DNA of 64,000 nucleotides from contig NZ_AP022609.1 in the NCBI RefSeq assembly GCF_010729485.1, positions 2,294,001 to 2,358,000 of the forward strand. Reading direction: 5' to 3'. The translations under genes were made by a program, and so were the position numbers. This DNA is from Mycolicibacter hiberniae (GTDB lineage: Bacteria; Actinomycetota; Actinomycetes; Mycobacteriales; Mycobacteriaceae). Below, one piece after another: positions 20,541-29,382 of the stretch. The notes under the pieces are model-generated. The model did no database searches. It saw only the letters and a program-made list of their open reading frames with translations, and was not told the origin of the DNA. The stretch's first letter is position 1, and the number at the start of each line of letters is the position of its first letter.

Positions 20541-21781
20541 AGATCCTGATGGTGTCGTGGGAATACCCGCCGGTGGTGATCGGCGGACTGGGTCGCCATG
20601 TTCATCACCTGTCGACCGCGCTGGCCGCAGCCGGACACGACGTGGTCGTACTGTGCCGGCGCCCCGACGGCACCGACCCGAGCACGCACCCGTCCTCTGA
20701 TGAGATCAGCGAGGGTGTGCGGGTGGTTGCCGCCGCGCAGGACCCCCACGAGTTCTCCTTCGGTACCGACATGATGGCCTGGACGCTGGCGATGGGCCAT
20801 TCGATGGTCCGCCCCGGACTGGCGCTGAAGATCGATGGCGGCCAAAGCGTGTGGCGTCCCGATCTGGTGCACGCCCACGACTGGCTGGTGGCACATCCGG
20901 CGATCACCCTCGCCGAGTTCTATGACGTGCCGCTGGTTTCCACCATCCATGCCACGGAGGCCGGACGGCACTCCGGCTGGGTGTCGGGAGCGTTGAGCCG
21001 CCAGGTGCACGCGGTGGAGTCGTGGCTGGTCCGCGAATCCGATTCACTGATCACCTGTTCGGCGTCGATGCGTGATGAGATTACCGACCTGTTCGGTCCC
21101 GGGCTCGCCGAGACCACCGTGATCCGTAATGGAATCGACGCCGCGCGTTGGCCTTTCGCCCAACGACAGCCGCGCAGCGACCCCCCCGAGCTGTTGTTCG
21201 TCGGGCGTCTCGAATACGAGAAGGGCGTCCACGACATCATCGCGGCCCTGCCCCGGATCCGGCGCGCTCACCCGGGCACCACGTTGACCGTCGCGGGCGA
21301 CGGTACCCAGCAGGACTGGCTGGTCGAGTGCGCCCGAAAGAACCGGGTGCTCAAGGCAACCCGGTTCATCGGCCGGGTCGACCATGACGAGTTGCTGAAA
21401 CTGCTGCATCGGGCCGATGTGGCCGCGCTGCCCAGCCACTACGAGCCGTTCGGCCTGGCGGCACTCGAGGCCGCCGCCGCCGGCACTCCGCTGGTGGTGG
21501 CCGACGTCGGCGGACTGGGCGAGGCGGTCATCGACGGCGAGACCGGCGTGTCCTGCCCGCCGCGCGACGTGCCGGCCCTGGCCGCCGCGGTGTGCCGCGT
21601 GCTCGATGACCCCGCGGCGGCTCAACGTCGCGCCGTGGCGGCCAGGGAACGGCTCAGCTCCGACTTCGACTGGCACACCGTCGCCGAGGAGACGGCCCAG
21701 GTGTACCTGGCGGCCAAGCGCCGCGAGCGCGACCCGCAGCCCCGCCGGCCGATCATCGAACACGCGCTGCCCGACCGGTAG
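20537..21781 (+). CDS. GT4-family glycosyltransferase, Rv3032-like alpha-1,4-glucosyltransferase
   Basis: 414 residues from GTG 20537. A GT-B fold enzyme of family GT4 with the N-terminal SWEYPPVVIGGLGRHVHHL loop, HAHDW, STIHATEAG, and the nucleotide-sugar site SHYEPFGLAALE (EX7E) at about 295-306. Its M. tuberculosis counterpart elongates alpha-1,4-glucan in methylglucose lipopolysaccharide and glycogen. The start codon lacks a ribosome site and overlaps the preceding small ORF. It is convergent with the esterase gene at 21827-22864. Confidence 0.9.
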   Translation: MKILMVSWEYPPVVIGGLGRHVHHLSTALAAAGHDVVVLCRRPDGTDPSTHPSSDEISEGVRVVAAAQDPHEFSFGTDMMAWTLAMGHSMVRPGLALKIDGGQSVWRPDLVHAHDWLVAHPAITLAEFYDVPLVSTIHATEAGRHSGWVSGALSRQVHAVESWLVRESDSLITCSASMRDEITDLFGPGLAETTVIRNGIDAARWPFAQRQPRSDPPELLFVGRLEYEKGVHDIIAALPRIRRAHPGTTLTVAGDGTQQDWLVECARKNRVLKATRFIGRVDHDELLKLLHRADVAALPSHYEPFGLAALEAAAAGTPLVVADVGGLGEAVIDGETGVSCPPRDVPALAAAVCRVLDDPAAAQRRAVAARERLSSDFDWHTVAEETAQVYLAAKRRERDPQPRRPIIEHALPDR

Positions 21782-21826
21782 ACCCACCAGCGCCGCAGCG
21801 TCGGCGTCACGGGCGGCGTCCCGCGA

Positions 21827-22864
21827 CTACAGCGAACCCAGATACCTCAGCCGATGCGCGACAACGCGTTTCGACACGTCGGCATCGGGCGCCAGCAGGT
21901 CGAACGCGTGGGGGCAGCCGGGGTGGACATGCAATTCGACTCCGACGCCCGCGGCCAGCAGCCGGTGGGCGAAGGCGATGTCCTCGGCGGCGAAGATGTC
22001 CAGCCCGCCGACATCGATGTAGGTCGGCGGTAGGCCGCCCAGCTCGTCCGCACGGGCCGGTGCGGCATAGCCGTCGGCGGCGCGCTCGCCCAGCAGCGCC
22101 GCCCAGCCCGTGGCGTTGTCCTGGTAGCTCCAGGTGCACAGGGCTGGGCCCGGCGCGCCGCCATCACGGGTCCGGTCGTCGAGCATCGGGTAGATCAACA
22201 GCTGGGCGGCGATCGCCGGCCCGCCCCGGTCCCGGGCCAGCATGCTCACACCCGCGGCCAGTCCGCCGCCCGCGCTGTCACCCATCACCGCCAGCCGGGC
22301 CGGGTCGACGCCCAGCTCGCGGGCGTGTTCGCGCAGCCAGCACAGTGCCGCGTAGCAGTCCTGCAGCGGAGTCGGATGCGGGAATTCCGGGGCGACGCGG
22401 TAAGCCACCGCCAGCATCGGCACTCCGGAGGCAGCGACATAGCCGCGCACCGCCGCGTCGTACAACGCACCCACATGCGCCCAGTCCAGGATCATCCCGC
22501 CGCCGTGCAGGTACAGCACCGCGCTGCCGGGTCCGGCCGTACCGGCCCTGCGATACCAGCGCAAGGCAAGCCTGTCGGCGCCGTTGCCGCACGAGAACTC
22601 GTCGACCTCAACGCCGGTCACCGGCGGCCGCGTGGCCAGCACCTGCCGGAACGTGTGGCCCGCGTTTGCCCGGCGTGTCACGACGTCGCCCACCGCGGGC
22701 TGCGGCGCGCCGGCGGCGCCGTCTCGCGTCGCCAGCAGTGCGGCGGCCACCTGGGGGTCGGCTGCGCCGTGCAAAACCGTTCTGCTCGGCGGCGGTTCAG
22801 CTGCCCACGTCGCACCTGCCGCCAGCGCGCCGACGCCTCGGGGCTGCCTCACCGGACCGGTCAC
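21827..22864 (-). CDS. Alpha/beta hydrolase of the hormone-sensitive-lipase family (Lip-type esterase)
   Basis: 345 residues. Oxyanion-hole HGGG (YLHGGGM), nucleophile elbow GDSAGGG, the aspartate in DVGGLDIF and the histidine in CPHAFD give a complete HSL-type catalytic set. The first 80 residues are a cap-like or disordered part. It probably hydrolyses short- to medium-chain esters in the cytoplasm. No signal peptide is seen. The 5' end faces the LLM-oxidoreductase gene across 87 bp. Confidence 0.88.
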   Translation of the reverse strand: MTGPVRQPRGVGALAAGATWAAEPPPSRTVLHGAADPQVAAALLATRDGAAGAPQPAVGDVVTRRANAGHTFRQVLATRPPVTGVEVDEFSCGNGADRLALRWYRRAGTAGPGSAVLYLHGGGMILDWAHVGALYDAAVRGYVAASGVPMLAVAYRVAPEFPHPTPLQDCYAALCWLREHARELGVDPARLAVMGDSAGGGLAAGVSMLARDRGGPAIAAQLLIYPMLDDRTRDGGAPGPALCTWSYQDNATGWAALLGERAADGYAAPARADELGGLPPTYIDVGGLDIFAAEDIAFAHRLLAAGVGVELHVHPGCPHAFDLLAPDADVSKRVVAHRLRYLGSL

Positions 22865-22951
22865 AGGCCCTAGGCTAACCGCGGGGCACCGCGTTGATCC
22901 CCGATTGATCGTTTCGTTGTGCCCGCACCCGAGGAGGTGACCGATCAGCCC

Positions 22952-23929
22952 ATGCCGCTACTGAGTGCACTGCGCCTGAACATGACCAACGTTCCCGGTG
23001 CCGGCAATGCCGAACGCTACCGGGCGGCGCTGGACATGGCCGCCTACGCCGACGCCAACGGGGTGACCGCGATCGGTTGCGAAGAACATCATCTGGCCGC
23101 CACCGGCTGGCTGCCCGCGCCGCTGATGATGGCCGCCGCCGTCGCCGGGGCCACCCGCAACATCCGCATCAGCGTCAACGCGCTGTTGGTGCCGCTCTAC
23201 CATCCGGTCCGCCTTGCCGAAGACATTGCGGTACTGGATCACCTGTCCGCGGGCCGGGTCAGCTACGTCGCCGGTATCGGTTACCGCCGGGTGGAGTACC
23301 ACGCCGTCGGCAGAGACTTCCGGCGACGCGGCCGGGTGATGGACGAATGCCTCGAAGTGCTGCTCAAGGCTTGGGGCGACCAGCCGTTCGACTACCAGGG
23401 CCACCTGGTGGACGTGACGCCCAAGCCGTACACCAAACCCCATCCCGTGTTGTTTCTCGGTGGGATGAGCGCCGCGGCCGCCCGCCGCGCCGCCCGGTTC
23501 GGCTTGCCGTTCTCCCCGCCCATGCCGATGCCCCAGATCGAAGCGGTGTATCGGGATGAACTGGCACGCTTGGGCAAACAGGGGTTTGTGTTCAGTCCCG
23601 AGAACGGCAACACCGTGACGCATCTGACCACCGACCCGGAGTCGGCGTGGGCCCGGTGCGGCAGATACTTCCTGCACGAGGCGACCGAGTACAGCTCCTG
23701 GGCGGTGCCAGACGTGCCGCGTCCCAACGAGAGCCCGGCCGCCACCCTCGATGAGCTGCGCGCGTCGGCCAAGGTGGAGGTGCTGACCCCCGAACAGCTC
23801 ATCGCGCAGTGTCGCGCCGGCCGGACCGGGGTGACCGTGCATCCGCTGATCGGCGGGCTGCCCCTGGATGAGGGCTGGGAGAGCCTGCGACTGCTGGCCG
23901 AACGGGTGCTGCCGGCACTGCAGCCTTAG
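22952..23929 (+). CDS. LLM-class (luciferase-like) flavin/F420-dependent oxidoreductase
   Basis: 325 residues from ATG 22952; in-frame GTG codons at 22919 and 22937 are alternatives. GAGGAGG at 22931-22937 is 14 bases before the ATG, a long spacing. The TIM-barrel pattern of the luciferase-like family is clear: GCEEHHLAATGWLPAPLMM, ISVNALLVPLYHPVRLAEDIAVLDHLSAGRV, GIGYRRVEYHAVG. Mycobacterial members often use F420H2. The substrate is unknown. Confidence 0.85.
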   Translation: MPLLSALRLNMTNVPGAGNAERYRAALDMAAYADANGVTAIGCEEHHLAATGWLPAPLMMAAAVAGATRNIRISVNALLVPLYHPVRLAEDIAVLDHLSAGRVSYVAGIGYRRVEYHAVGRDFRRRGRVMDECLEVLLKAWGDQPFDYQGHLVDVTPKPYTKPHPVLFLGGMSAAAARRAARFGLPFSPPMPMPQIEAVYRDELARLGKQGFVFSPENGNTVTHLTTDPESAWARCGRYFLHEATEYSSWAVPDVPRPNESPAATLDELRASAKVEVLTPEQLIAQCRAGRTGVTVHPLIGGLPLDEGWESLRLLAERVLPALQP

Positions 23930-23965
23930 ATCGCCGCAGGCCGGCCCCACCGTTTCTCCGATACC

Positions 23966-24808
23966 ATGGGCGCGGTGGACCGCCCAGAATCCAGAGTCGA
24001 CGCCAGCGCGCTGAACGGGGTTTCCGAGACCGCCCTGATGACGCTCAGCGGGCGCGCCTATCAGGCCGCGCACGCCGAGGCCATCATCGACGACCCGGAG
24101 GCGATTCGACTCGTCGAGTCGATCGCATTCGACTTCGACAAATTCGGCCGTCGCGGCCAGGAGATGGCGTTGCGGTCGCTGGCCGTCGACCGATGCGCGA
24201 CCACATACCTGCACCAACACCCCGACGCGACGGTTGTCGCGCTTGCCGAAGGCTTCCAAACCAGCTTCTGGCGGTTGAACGCTGCCCTACCCGATGCGGG
24301 ATTCAAGTGGGTGTCAGTGGATCTGGAGCCGGTGATGCGGCTACGCGAACAGTTGCTGCCGCCGTCGCCGCGCATCACCAACCTGGCGCAGTCGGCACTG
24401 GACTACAGCTGGATGGACCAGGTCGACTCCAGCGCCGGTGTCTTCATCACCGCCGAAGGTCTGCTGATGTATCTGCAGCCGAGTCAGGCCATCGACCTGA
24501 TCTCCGCGTGCGCCGCTCGCTTCCCCGGCGGTCAGATGTTCTTCGATCTGCCCCCGACCCTGGTCAAGCGACTCGCTCCGCGCGGGATGCGTTCATCACG
24601 GCACTATCGCGTGCCCCCGATGCCCTTCAGCCTGTCGGCGCGTCAGCTCGCCGGGCTGACCCGCACGGTGCCGGGCATCAGCGCCGTGCACGATGTGCCG
24701 ATGCCGAAAGGCCGGGGCCTGTTCTTCGCCACCGTGTTTCCGGCGTTGTGGCAGTGGGGGCCCATGAAGAACCTGCGGGGCGCCTACACACTGCTGGAGT
24801 TCGGCTGA
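23966..24808 (+). CDS. Class I SAM methyltransferase of the leucine carboxyl methyltransferase (LCMT/TcmP-like) family
   Basis: 280 residues. Typical order for the family: TALMTLSGRAYQA near the N-terminus, FDFDKFGRRGQEMALRS, a substrate/SAM region with VVALAEGFQTSFWRL and WVSVDLEPVMRLREQLLP, then ITAEGLLMYL, the hallmark of this family. Mycobacteria carry many paralogues, mostly O-methyltransferases with unknown substrates. It is 36 bp after the LLM oxidoreductase and may share its transcript. Confidence 0.85.
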   Translation: MGAVDRPESRVDASALNGVSETALMTLSGRAYQAAHAEAIIDDPEAIRLVESIAFDFDKFGRRGQEMALRSLAVDRCATTYLHQHPDATVVALAEGFQTSFWRLNAALPDAGFKWVSVDLEPVMRLREQLLPPSPRITNLAQSALDYSWMDQVDSSAGVFITAEGLLMYLQPSQAIDLISACAARFPGGQMFFDLPPTLVKRLAPRGMRSSRHYRVPPMPFSLSARQLAGLTRTVPGISAVHDVPMPKGRGLFFATVFPALWQWGPMKNLRGAYTLLEFG

Positions 24809-24823
24809 GAACTCCGGGCGACC

Positions 24824-25222
24824 TCAGCTGCTCGCGGGTGCCGGAGTGATTTCCAGCCCGATGTGCACCTTGTCGATCCCACCGCGCACCAGCGAGTGCG
24901 GGACGAACCACCAGGCGTGCCACCAGTACCGTTTGACGACGGCGTCATAGACCCGCCGGGTCTCGGACTTGGGCAGCACCCGGGCGACCGCCTCCACGGG
25001 TTCGCCCTTGGGTTTGCCCAGGGCCCCGCACTTTTGGATGGTGACCCGCGGCGTGTTGTTGATCCGCTTGGTTTTCCACGACCCGTCGTCGGTGATGACC
25101 CAGAGCCGGTCCCCGACGGGCGCGCCCCACACCGGGGTCGGTTTGGGCTTGCCGTCCTTGGTGAACGTCGTGAGCAGCAGGTACTTCTCTCGGTACACAT
25201 CGGAGAATGCCGGTGTCGTCAT
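24824..25222 (-). CDS. PPOX-class F420-dependent (FMN-binding split-barrel) oxidoreductase
   Basis: 132 residues from ATG 25222. A split-barrel flavin-binding fold: YLLLTTFTKDGKPKPTPVW, GDRLWVITDDGSWKTKRINN, PRVTIQKCGALGKPKGEPVE. Such small actinobacterial proteins bind F420 or FMN and act as reductases or cofactor carriers. An aromatic-rich tail (RYWWHAWWFVPHS) is distinctive. A further upstream start would overlap the hexapeptide gene and is not supported. Confidence 0.85.
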   Translation of the reverse strand: MTTPAFSDVYREKYLLLTTFTKDGKPKPTPVWGAPVGDRLWVITDDGSWKTKRINNTPRVTIQKCGALGKPKGEPVEAVARVLPKSETRRVYDAVVKRYWWHAWWFVPHSLVRGGIDKVHIGLEITPAPASS

Positions 25223-25274
25223 GCCCGGATTCTCGCAGCTTTCCCCGGTCACGCCGCGCAGGCGGCGGGCAGGT

Positions 25275-26015
25275 TCAGCTCTGGGAGGCCTTCTTGCGTT
25301 CGATGTCGGCCAGCGCGGCGGCCAACTCGGCCCGCTCGGCCGCCGAGGTCTCCCAGGCCAGTTTGCGGTTCTTGACCACCTTCGCCGGTGCCCCCACTGC
25401 GATCGAGAAGTCGGGGATGACGCCTTTGACCACGGCATGGGCGCCCAGGACGCAACCACGGCCGACGCTGGTGTCACGCAGAATGGTGACCTTGGCGGCG
25501 ATCCAGGTGTCCGGCCCTATTCGCACCGGACTCTTGATGATGCCCTGGTCCTTGATCGGTACGGTGATGTCGTCCATCTTGTGGTCGAAGTCGCAGACGT
25601 AGCACCAGTCGGCCATCAGCACCGAATCCCCGAGTTCGATGTCGAGGTAGGTGTTGATGACGTTGTCGCGGCCCAGCACCACCTTGTCGCCGAGCCGCAG
25701 CGACCCCTCGTGCGCCCGGATGGTGTTCTTGTCGCCGATGTGCACCCAGCGGCCGATCTCCATGTATGACATCTCCGGGGTGGCCTGGATCTCCACGCCC
25801 TTGCCCAGGAACACCATGCCGCGGGTGATGATGTGCGGGTTGGCCAGCTTGAACTTCAGCAGCCGCCAGTACCGCACCAGATACCACGGCGTGTAAGCCC
25901 GGTTGGCCAGTACCCAGCGCAGCGAGGCCAGGGTGAGGAATTTGGCCTGGCGCGGGTCCCGAAGCCGCGAACCCCGCCAGCGTTTGTGGATTGGAGCACC
26001 CCACATCGTCGTCAT
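25275..26015 (-). CDS. Left-handed beta-helix (hexapeptide-repeat) acyltransferase, Rv3034c-like
   Basis: 246 residues from ATG 26015. Hexapeptide repeats occupy about residues 75-205 (ITRGMVFLGKGVEIQATPEM, IRAHEGSLRLGDKVVLGRDN, RDTSVGRGCVLGAHAVVKGV), as in O-acetyl- and N-acyl-transferases of the LpxA/maltose acetyltransferase type. The DHKMDD histidine is a candidate catalytic residue. It ends in a short charged helix. The acceptor is probably a cell-envelope glycan or lipid, but this is only inferred. It is 52 bp upstream of the PPOX gene. Confidence 0.85.
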   Translation of the reverse strand: MTTMWGAPIHKRWRGSRLRDPRQAKFLTLASLRWVLANRAYTPWYLVRYWRLLKFKLANPHIITRGMVFLGKGVEIQATPEMSYMEIGRWVHIGDKNTIRAHEGSLRLGDKVVLGRDNVINTYLDIELGDSVLMADWCYVCDFDHKMDDITVPIKDQGIIKSPVRIGPDTWIAAKVTILRDTSVGRGCVLGAHAVVKGVIPDFSIAVGAPAKVVKNRKLAWETSAAERAELAAALADIERKKASQS

Positions 26016-26105
26016 GGCCGGAAAGCCTACGCGAGCGAGTTCTCGCCACGCGCTACCCTCACCTGGACTCGTTCACTGACCGGCCGGGGATTGGGGTTTG
26101 CCACT

Positions 26106-27404
26106 GTGTTGCGGCGACGTGGTGTCCTGGCCGGAATCGCACTGCTGACGGTGGCGGCCGTGCTGGGGGGCTGCGCCAATACCGATTCCTGGGTACAGGC
26201 CGAGCCCGCACCGGGCTGGCCGGCTCAGTACGCCGACGCCGCCAACAGCAGCCATACCGCTGCCGCAGGAGCCGGTGACCTGCAGTTGGACTGGATCCGC
26301 TCGGTCAAGGGCGAGCTGGGTGCGCAGCCCGCACTGGGCGCGCACGGCTGGATGATGCTCAACGCTCAGACCGAGGCCGGGTGCTCGCTGATGCAGTGGG
26401 AGAACGCCGACCGCGGGCGGCAACGCTGGTGCACCCGGCTGCATCAGGGCGGCGGCTTCTTCGGCCCGCTCATCGACGGCTTCGACAACGTCTACGTCGG
26501 CCAGCCGGGTGCCATGCTGTCGTTCCCGCCGACGCAGTGGATTCGCTGGCGGGCACCGGTGATCGGCATGCCCTCGACACCGCGGATCCTCGGCGACGGC
26601 CTGTTGCTGGTGGTGACCCACCTGGGCCAGGTGCTGATTTTCGACGCGCACAGCGGCAACGTCGTGGGAACACCGCTGGACCTGGTGGACGGCATCGACC
26701 CCACCGATTTCCGGCGCGGTCTGTCCGACTGCGCGGGCGCGCGGCCGGACTGTCCGGTCGCGGCGGCGCCGGCCTTCTCGCCGGTGAGCAACATGGCGGT
26801 GGTGAGCGTGTGGCAGCCCGACGCCAGGGAGTCCGGGCTGGTCGGGCTGCGGTACCACCCCGGCGGCAGCCCGCTGCTCACGCAGGAGTGGAGCAGCGAC
26901 GCCGTGGCGGCCGGGGTGCTGGCCAGCCCCGTCCTGTCCGCCGACGGTGCGACGGTGTACGTCAACGGGCGCGACCAGCGCCTGTGGGCGATCAACGCCG
27001 AGGACGGCAAGGCGAAATGGTCCGTCCCGCTGAAGTTCCTGGCCCAAACCCCGCCGGCGGTGACGCCCGGTGGGCTGATCGTCTCCGGCGGCGGGCCCGA
27101 TACCCAGCTGGTCGCCTTCGCCGACCGCGGCGACTACGCCGAGCAGGTGTGGCGCCGCGAGGACACCGTGCCACTGTCCTCGTCGAGCCTGGCCACCGAC
27201 GTGGCCTACACCGTGACCGCCGGTACCAGCCTCGGCCCGGCGGGGTTGTCGCTGCTGGTGTTCGCCCCGACCGACGGCCACACGATCAACAGTTACCCGC
27301 TTCCGGAAGCACGCGGCTTTCCGGTGGGCGTGGCGGTCGGCAATGACCGGCGGGTTGCGGTGGCCACCAGCGCCGGGCAGGTGTTCAGCTTCGCCCCCGC
27401 CTAG
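26106..27404 (+). CDS. PQQ-like beta-propeller lipoprotein, Rv3035-like
   Basis: 432 residues from GTG 26106. A short basic start and hydrophobic run lead to a lipobox (VLGGC), so it should be a surface-anchored lipoprotein. The rest forms repeated WxxD/N-type blades (LQLDWIRSVKGEL, LLVVTHLGQVLIFDAHSG, ATVYVNGRDQRLWAINAEDGKAKW, GQVFSFAPA) typical of PQQ/WD40-like propellers. No catalytic residue is apparent; a protein-binding or scaffold role is likely. It overlaps the convergent Rv3036c-like gene by 4 bp at the stop codons. Confidence 0.85.
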   Translation: MLRRRGVLAGIALLTVAAVLGGCANTDSWVQAEPAPGWPAQYADAANSSHTAAAGAGDLQLDWIRSVKGELGAQPALGAHGWMMLNAQTEAGCSLMQWENADRGRQRWCTRLHQGGGFFGPLIDGFDNVYVGQPGAMLSFPPTQWIRWRAPVIGMPSTPRILGDGLLLVVTHLGQVLIFDAHSGNVVGTPLDLVDGIDPTDFRRGLSDCAGARPDCPVAAAPAFSPVSNMAVVSVWQPDARESGLVGLRYHPGGSPLLTQEWSSDAVAAGVLASPVLSADGATVYVNGRDQRLWAINAEDGKAKWSVPLKFLAQTPPAVTPGGLIVSGGGPDTQLVAFADRGDYAEQVWRREDTVPLSSSSLATDVAYTVTAGTSLGPAGLSLLVFAPTDGHTINSYPLPEARGFPVGVAVGNDRRVAVATSAGQVFSFAPA

Positions 27405-28099
27405 ACGGCCAGTGGCGGGATGGCCGTGCGCGGCACCTTGACCGAGGTCGCGCCGGCGCTCATCGGCAACAGTTCGCCGGGCGAGAAGTAGAAGATCACC
27501 TCGTCGTTGGTGATGGCGAAATTCTGGTAGTGCGCCGGGTCCAGTCCCGATCCCGACGAGATCAGGATCGCCGGCACGCCGGTCTGGCGTTCGAGGTCGC
27601 GCTGCACGATGGGAAAGATCGTGTCCAGCGGCTTGCTGTTGGGCGCAAACAGGGTCTCGAAGGTGATCGGCCTGCGGGTCGTCAAATCGTAGTTGAAGGC
27701 CTGATACCAGGTCGATGCCTGCGGGCCGCCGAGGTCCTGGAAGATCTTCAGCACGACACTCTGGGTGCCTTTGGCACCTTGGCCCGAGCGGTGCTGTTCG
27801 GACGTGGCGTCCATCTCGTAGGGCATGTCCCGCGAGCCGGCCGACTTTGCCACGGTCAAGAACCCGTCGCGGTTCTGAACCAGGTAATCGGTCAGGGTCT
27901 GCTGGTCGGGATAGTCGACCGGGAACCGCATGTCCAGGGTGTAGCTGGCGGTGGAGGCGTGCACGTGGCACTGCCCGGAGTCCAGCGTGCCGCCCAGCTC
28001 GGCGCAGGGCGACACCGCTGCCGCCGAGGGAAAGTTCGTCATACCCAGCCAGCCGCCTACTGCACCGCCCGCCACCAGGGCGGCCACCAGAATGCGCAT
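27401..28099 (-). CDS. Secreted RsiV/DUF3298-type protein, Rv3036c (TB22.2)-like
   Basis: 232 residues from ATG 28099. An N-terminal hydrophobic segment (MRILVAALVAGGAVGGWLG) acts as a signal peptide or anchor. The mature part has the DUF4163/DUF3298 pattern found in RsiV and PdaC-like proteins: LDMRFPVDYPDQQTL, WYQAFNYDLTTRRPITFETLFA, FAITNDEVIFYFSPGEL. The M. tuberculosis homologue is a secreted antigen with reported esterase activity (from memory). Two early cysteines (PCAEL and QCHV) may pair in a disulfide. Confidence 0.85.
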   Translation of the reverse strand: MRILVAALVAGGAVGGWLGMTNFPSAAAVSPCAELGGTLDSGQCHVHASTASYTLDMRFPVDYPDQQTLTDYLVQNRDGFLTVAKSAGSRDMPYEMDATSEQHRSGQGAKGTQSVVLKIFQDLGGPQASTWYQAFNYDLTTRRPITFETLFAPNSKPLDTIFPIVQRDLERQTGVPAILISSGSGLDPAHYQNFAITNDEVIFYFSPGELLPMSAGATSVKVPRTAIPPLAV

Positions 28100-28176
28100 T
28101 GTCGGTTTGTCTCGCTTTGTCTCGCCTTGCCGCAGCAAGCTGGAATGGCCCCGAAGCCGTCAGCCTACCGGTCCGG

Positions 28177-29382
28177 TCACCTCGATGGGCGGCAGACGAA
28201 CGCAATCGCCCGGGCGGCCGGCCCGGTCCCGATCCGGGTGATCACCACCGACAGCGGCACATCCCCGCGCAACTTCAAGCGGCGCCGCAGACCGTCCGGA
28301 TCGGCTTGCACGTCACGCACACCGCGCACCAGGATCTCCAGCGCGCCGCAGCCGCGTGCGCCGAGCGCCTGCCGCAGCCGCTTCTCGCTGTAGGGCAACT
28401 CCTCGAGGACCTCGAATCCGCGCATGCCGTCCGGCAATTCGGCACCGGAGAGATAGGCGATGTCGGGGTCGAGCTGCCACAGCCGGTGGCGGGCGGCGTA
28501 CTGGCGGACCAGGCCGGCCCGCACGACCGCGCCGTCGGGGTCGATGATCCAGCGTCCCGCCGGCCGCACGTCGCAGTCGGCTGCCTCGGCGTCGGTGATC
28601 TGCTCGCCCCGGTCGAGGAGCACGGCGCGGCGGCGAACGCCGGGTTCGGCCAGGCCGGGCGACCACAGGCAGGCTTCGCGTACCGACGCCCGCCACGAGG
28701 TGACTTCGATCTCGCCGTCGAATCCGAGTTGGTGGACCTGCGTGAAATCGATTCCGGGAGCAACCTTTACCACCAGGTGGCGCTCGCGGTAAACCTCGAG
28801 CAACCGGTCCAGCGCGGGCTGGTAGTCGGCCGGGTCGAAGCGGCGTCGCCCGCCGCCACGCCGGCCCGGGTCGGCCAGCACCACCGTGGCGCGGCTGACC
28901 GGCCGCAGTGCGTCGGCGCGCACCAGCCCGACCCCGCCCACGTTGTGACGCGCCATCGCCAGCCGTACCGGATCGAGGTCGCTGCCCAGTACCCGATCGG
29001 TGGCCTCGGCCAACGCTGCCAGTTCGGTGCCGACCGAACAGGTGACGTCGTGCACGAGGGCCCCTGGCGCCGCGGCGCCGATCCGTTGCGCGCGGTGCCG
29101 TGCGACCGGGGCGGCGCTGGCCTGCTGCAGCGCCTCGTCGGTGAACAGCCAGCGGGCGGTCTGCGGCAGCTCTGCCAGCTTGGCGGCGGCCCGGCGGCGC
29201 AGCAGGATGGTCTCGACCAGCGCGGGTGTCCGGTCGCCGTAGCGGCGGCGCAATGCGGTGATGTCGGCGATCCGGGTGGCGTCGCTGAGCTCGAGGCCCG
29301 CGATCTCGGCCTGGGCGGCGCTACCGGCCTCCGAGCACAGGTACCGGACGTCTTCCGGCGTAAAGCCGAAGCCGCCTGTCAG
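28177..29382 (-). CDS. THUMP-like-domain SAM methyltransferase, Rv3037c-like (start uncertain)
   Basis: About 400 residues. The recognisable protein starts at LTGGFGFTPEDVRYL. Its first codon in the sequence is a CTG (29382-29380), and the CTGA there overlaps the stop of the upstream methyltransferase. No in-frame ATG, GTG or TTG follows for at least 50 codons; the next upstream ones (TTG 29478, GTG 29502, GTG 29556) lie 100-180 nt inside the neighbour. Methyltransferase features: DVTCSVGTELAAL, GSDLDPVRLAMARHN, VLADPGRRGGGRRRF, VVKVAPGIDF, and a C-terminal THUMP-like region. The substrate is probably RNA or a small molecule and remains unknown. Confidence 0.8.
   Translation of the reverse strand: MTGGFGFTPEDVRYLCSEAGSAAQAEIAGLELSDATRIADITALRRRYGDRTPALVETILLRRRAAAKLAELPQTARWLFTDEALQQASAAPVARHRAQRIGAAAPGALVHDVTCSVGTELAALAEATDRVLGSDLDPVRLAMARHNVGGVGLVRADALRPVSRATVVLADPGRRGGGRRRFDPADYQPALDRLLEVYRERHLVVKVAPGIDFTQVHQLGFDGEIEVTSWRASVREACLWSPGLAEPGVRRRAVLLDRGEQITDAEAADCDVRPAGRWIIDPDGAVVRAGLVRQYAARHRLWQLDPDIAYLSGAELPDGMRGFEVLEELPYSEKRLRQALGARGCGALEILVRGVRDVQADPDGLRRRLKLRGDVPLSVVITRIGTGPAARAIAFVCRPSR

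Noticed and set aside
26073..28205. 710-codon minus-strand frame across the Rv3035-like and Rv3036c-like genes
   Set aside because: Arg/Gly/His-rich shadow; both real genes carry leaders and recognisable folds.
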